Below, piece after piece: positions 61,404 to 64,000 of a DNA stretch of 64,000 nt. The stretch is taken from NCBI GenBank assembly GCA_040081715.1, contig JBEBFY010000009.1:85922-149921 (forward strand). Reading direction: 5' to 3'. The translations under genes were made by a program, and so were the position numbers. The number at the start of each line of letters is the position of its first letter. Positions within the stretch are counted from its first letter, which is position 1. Origin of the DNA: CANKJK01 sp040081715. GTDB taxonomy: Bacteria > Acidobacteriota > Vicinamibacteria > Vicinamibacterales > UBA2999. The notes under the pieces were generated by a model. The model was not told the origin of the DNA, did no database searches, and worked only from the letters and a program-made list of their open reading frames with translations.

Positions 61404-62783
61404 TCAGAGGATGTACCGGGAGAGATCCTCGTTCTTGACGATGTCGGCCAGCATCCGGTCCACATAGGCCTCGTCAATGATGACCGTGCGGGGTCCCTGG
61501 TCGGCACCCTCGAAGGAGACCTCGTCCAGGAGGCGCTCCATCACGGTGTGCAGACGCCTCGCGCCGATATTCTCGGACCGGTCGTTGACGCGCACGGCGT
61601 AGTCCGCGATGCGCTCAACGGCCGCGGCGGCGAAGTCCAACTCGACGCCCTCGGTCCGCATCAGCGCCGTGTACTGCCGGATCAGCGCGCTCCGGGGCTC
61701 GGTCAGGATCCGGACGAAGTCCTGACGCGTGAGCGCCTCGAGCTCCACGCGGATCGGAAACCGGCCCTGCAATTCAGGAATGAGGTCTGACGGCTTCGAC
61801 ACATGGAAGGCGCCAGCCGCGATGAAGAGGATGTGATCCGTCTTCACCATCCCGTGCTTGGTGCTGACATTGGTGCCCTCGACGATCGGCAGGATGTCGC
61901 GCTGCACGCCCTCCCGGCTCACGTCCGGCCCATGGCCGCCGCCATCGCGGCTCGCGATCTTGTCGATCTCGTCAACGAACACGATCCCGCTCTGCTCCAC
62001 GCGGGCGATCGCCAACCGGTCCACCGACTCACCATCCACCAGCTTGTGCTGCTCTTCCTCCGTGAGCGCCCGGAGCGCCTCCGGCACGCGCAGCTTCCGG
62101 CGCTTGCCGCGCCCGCCAAACCAGGAGCCCATCATGTCCTTGAGGTTGGCGCCGATCTCTTCAGCGGACGATCCCCCGATCACCTCGAACGGGGGCATCG
62201 CGCCCTGCGTGGCGTCCAGCTCGACCACACGTTCGTCAAGCCGGCCCGCGCGCAGATCCTCGCGGAGGCGGTCCCGCGTCCGTGACAACGGGTCCGGCAG
62301 ACCGGCGGCGTCGGCCCCGACGGGGGGACGCTGCCCAGGCAACAGCACGTCCAGGAGGCGGTCCTCGGCAGCCGCGGCGGCGCGGTCCGTGATACCGGCG
62401 GTCTGCTCCTCGCGCACCATGGCCACCGCGATTTCCACCAGATCCCGGATCATCGACTCGACATCGCGGCCAACATACCCGACCTCGGTGAACTTCGACG
62501 CCTCCACCTTGATGAAGGGCGACTGCGCGAGCCTCGCTAGCCGCCGGGCGATCTCGGTCTTGCCCACGCCGGTGGGGCCAATCATGAGGATGTTCTTCGG
62601 CGTCACTTCCTGCGCCATCTCAGGCGGCAGCTTCTGACGCCGCGTGCGGTCGCGCAGCGCGATGGCCACGGCACGCTTGGCCTTGGCCTGCCCGACGACG
62701 TGCTTGTCGAGTTCCGCGACGATTTCTCGTGGTGTCAGGGCGCCGAGGGCGCTGGTCGTACGTTCGGGCAACGGAATGGTCAT
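61404..62783 (-). CDS. hslU: HslU, ATPase subunit of the HslVU protease
   Basis: 459 residues. AAA+ unfoldase: TPREIVAELDKHVVGQ start, Walker A GPTGVGKT (69-76), I-domain insertion (about 105-240), Walker B VFVDEIDKI, C-terminus ending in the hydrophobic YIL that inserts into HslV. It unfolds substrates for HslV. It starts 23 bases after hslV. Confidence 0.97.
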   Translation of the reverse strand: MTIPLPERTTSALGALTPREIVAELDKHVVGQAKAKRAVAIALRDRTRRQKLPPEMAQEVTPKNILMIGPTGVGKTEIARRLARLAQSPFIKVEASKFTEVGYVGRDVESMIRDLVEIAVAMVREEQTAGITDRAAAAAEDRLLDVLLPGQRPPVGADAAGLPDPLSRTRDRLREDLRAGRLDERVVELDATQGAMPPFEVIGGSSAEEIGANLKDMMGSWFGGRGKRRKLRVPEALRALTEEEQHKLVDGESVDRLAIARVEQSGIVFVDEIDKIASRDGGGHGPDVSREGVQRDILPIVEGTNVSTKHGMVKTDHILFIAAGAFHVSKPSDLIPELQGRFPIRVELEALTRQDFVRILTEPRSALIRQYTALMRTEGVELDFAAAAVERIADYAVRVNDRSENIGARRLHTVMERLLDEVSFEGADQGPRTVIIDEAYVDRMLADIVKNEDLSRYIL

Positions 62784-62806
62784 GCCGTCCAGGGGCCGCG
62801 CGCGGC

Positions 62807-63334
62807 TCAGAGTTCCTCGATCGTGAGGTTCGGGTTGGTGTAGATGCAGATGTCCGCGGCGATCGTCATCGCCTCGGTGGCAATGGCGCGGGCGTCGAGC
62901 GTGCTGTGCCGGACGAGCGCCCTGGCTGCCGCGACGGCATATGGGCCGCCGGATCCGACCGCCACGATGCCGTCATCCGGCTCGATGAGATCGCCCGTCC
63001 CTGAGAGCAGGAATGTCGTCGACTGGTCCGCCACGATCAGCAGCGCCTCAAGCCGGCGCAGGGCCCGGTCGGTCCGCCAGTCCTTGGCCAGTTCGACGGC
63101 CGCCCGCTCGAGGTTGCCGCGATACTGATCCAGCTTCGCTTCGAAGCGTGAAAACAAGGAGAAGGAATCCGCGGCTGAACCTGCGAATCCCGCCAGGATG
63201 GTGTCGTTGTGCAGCCGCCGGATCTTCCGGGCGCCGTGCTTGACCACGGTGGAGCCAAGCGTCACTTGCCCATCCCCGGCCAGCACCGTCCGCCCCAGAT
63301 GGCGCACGGCCAGAATCGTCGTAGCGTGAAACAC
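62807..63334 (-). CDS. hslV: HslV, proteolytic subunit of the HslVU protease
   Basis: 175 residues from GTG 63334. Proteasome-beta-like N-terminal nucleophile hydrolase: FHATTILAVR, so after removal of four residues Thr5 becomes the catalytic N-terminal threonine; then GDGQVTLG and VKHGARKIRRL. No usable Shine-Dalgarno sequence (CCAGAG directly abuts the GTG), while TATACT lies six bases upstream: a leaderless start is likely. Confidence 0.95.
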   Translation of the reverse strand: MFHATTILAVRHLGRTVLAGDGQVTLGSTVVKHGARKIRRLHNDTILAGFAGSAADSFSLFSRFEAKLDQYRGNLERAAVELAKDWRTDRALRRLEALLIVADQSTTFLLSGTGDLIEPDDGIVAVGSGGPYAVAAARALVRHSTLDARAIATEAMTIAADICIYTNPNLTIEEL

Positions 63335-63340
63335 CTCTGG

Positions 63341-63346
63341 AGTATA
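63341..63346 (-). promoter_or_regulatory. -10-like hexamer of a possible leaderless promoter (hslV)
   Basis: TATACT on the minus strand, six bases before GTG 63334. It is five of six to TATAAT, the best of this group, and would drive the whole hslVU run. Confidence 0.5.
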
Positions 63347-63509
63347 GAGCGCGGCCTGTCCCCTCCGATGGGCACGCGTCGCCTCGCGAGGCCAACCCGG
63401 GGTGCATGGGGTTGAAATCAGCGGGAATTCCGGGTGGAAGTCCCATCCGCAAGCTGGCAAGGGGGTTGCTACCACTTAGGGCAGTGATTCCAGGAGAGGG
63501 AGATCGATC

Positions 63510-64000
63510 ATGACGAACAGCACCACTTCCCGGGCCGCCACCACGCTTGCCGCCGCCGGACTCGCCGTTGCCAGCTTGCTGGCCACCTCCCCGTCGCTGG
63601 CTGCTCAGGATTCGCCGCCTCCATTCGAAGAACGCCAGCCCCGTGATGAAGGCCCGCGGCGGAACCCGCGTCTGAACAGGCCCGAAGCGGCCGTGCCTCC
63701 CTCCGCCGGCCGGGAGCAGGGAGTTCCGCCGAGAACCGGTCCGCCGGAACAATCGCGCCCGCGGCAGGATGGTGACCAGGCCAATGCCCAGCGACGTGGC
63801 GGCGGGGGCGGACAGGCTGGGGGCAGACAAGGTGGAGGTGGAAGAGACGGAGGCGGACGAGCTGGCGGCGGCAGAGATGGCGGGGGAAGGGACGGAGGCG
63901 GACGAGACGGAGGCGGACGAGATGGAGGCACTGTGATCATCGACGGCAGCCGGGGCCCGCGTGGCCGCGTCGAGGCACCGCCTCCTCGGGTCTACACCTC
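63510..64000 (+). CDS. Exported Gly/Arg/Asp-repeat protein (partial, 3' end outside window)
   Basis: At least 163 residues from ATG 63510, with AGGAGAGGGAG upstream; the frame is open to the window end. Signal peptide to about residue 33 (LAAQD). Residues 36-95 are Pro/Arg/Glu-rich (disordered). Residues 96-140 are a GGGRD-type repeat. Then VIIDGSRGPRGRVEAPPPRV begins what may be a folded domain. I recognise no family. It is divergent from hslV, with 175 bases between. Confidence 0.75.
   Translation, partial: MTNSTTSRAATTLAAAGLAVASLLATSPSLAAQDSPPPFEERQPRDEGPRRNPRLNRPEAAVPPSAGREQGVPPRTGPPEQSRPRQDGDQANAQRRGGGGGQAGGRQGGGGRDGGGRAGGGRDGGGRDGGGRDGGGRDGGTVIIDGSRGPRGRVEAPPPRVYT
63846..63929. repeat. 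Short tandem repeat encoding GGGRD units
   Basis: A 15-base unit (GACGGAGGCGGACGA) occurs at 63846-63860, 63891-63905 and 63906-63920, with diverged copies between and after. It encodes DGGGR repeats and is a likely site of slippage. Confidence 0.8.

Overview
The window is 64 kb of GC-rich (roughly two-thirds G+C), densely coded bacterial chromosome. It has no rRNA, tRNA, CRISPR array, insertion sequence or phage gene that I can recognise. The best fit is an Acidobacteriota genome of the Vicinamibacteria type (Luteitalea-like). The basis is two copies of a DUF1592-type cytochrome c plus DUF1552 pair with exported ankyrin proteins, a DUF5916 outer-membrane protein, DUF4159 and PEGA proteins, a B12-dependent ribonucleotide reductase and Gram-negative envelope genes (Omp85, TamB). 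The placement is inferred from gene content, not from a phylogenetic marker.

Layout. 1-9448: envelope and exported proteins (M23 peptidase, putative barrel protein, cupin, secreted protein), then module A: an exported ankyrin protein divergent from a DUF1592 cytochrome and a Tat-exported DUF1552 protein. 9532-17211: ferredoxin, a flavin disulfide-reductase-like protein, the N-degron set aat / clpS-clpA-pdxH, gluQ and an RRM protein. 17231-28254: mostly single genes (YfcC transporter, FkbM methyltransferase, Bcp, PEGA, DUF4159, PH domain, a wrecked ABC ATPase, a SWIB protein with a histone-H1-like tail, a K+ channel with RCK domain, DUF5916, a luciferase-like oxidoreductase). 28339-33903: module B, DUF1592 - DUF1552 - ankyrin in one operon. 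34119-43623: an odd zinc-motif SDR, amidohydrolase, trmO, aldo-keto reductase, nrdJ with a structured leader, and a divergent pair of exported SnoaL-like and VOC proteins. 43641-48293: lipoprotein, histidine kinase, NtrC-type regulator, CPBP protease. 48313-63334: ten consecutive minus-strand genes from hslV through hslU, an FN3 lipoprotein, fsa, a three-part acyl-CoA carboxylase, tamB, an Omp85 protein and a SurA-N-like protein. 63510-end: the start of an exported Gly/Arg/Asp-repeat protein.

How the genes work together. The two DUF1592/DUF1552/ankyrin modules look like one periplasmic haem-containing system present twice, with the gene order rearranged but the same three families kept. Aat, ClpS and ClpA form the N-degron route: Aat tags, ClpS recognises, ClpA unfolds for ClpP, which is not in the window. 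TamB, Omp85 and the SurA-N-like protein form an outer-membrane assembly block joined to carboxylase and HslVU genes.

A recurring signal is a TANNNT -10-like hexamer only 6-9 bases upstream of start codons that lack a Shine-Dalgarno sequence. I found it at cupin, fdxA, clpS, bcp, PEGA, DUF4159, K+ channel, DUF5916, amidohydrolase, CPBP and hslV. It suggests leaderless transcripts. Genes inside operons, by contrast, carry GGAG-type sites or overlap the preceding stop codon.
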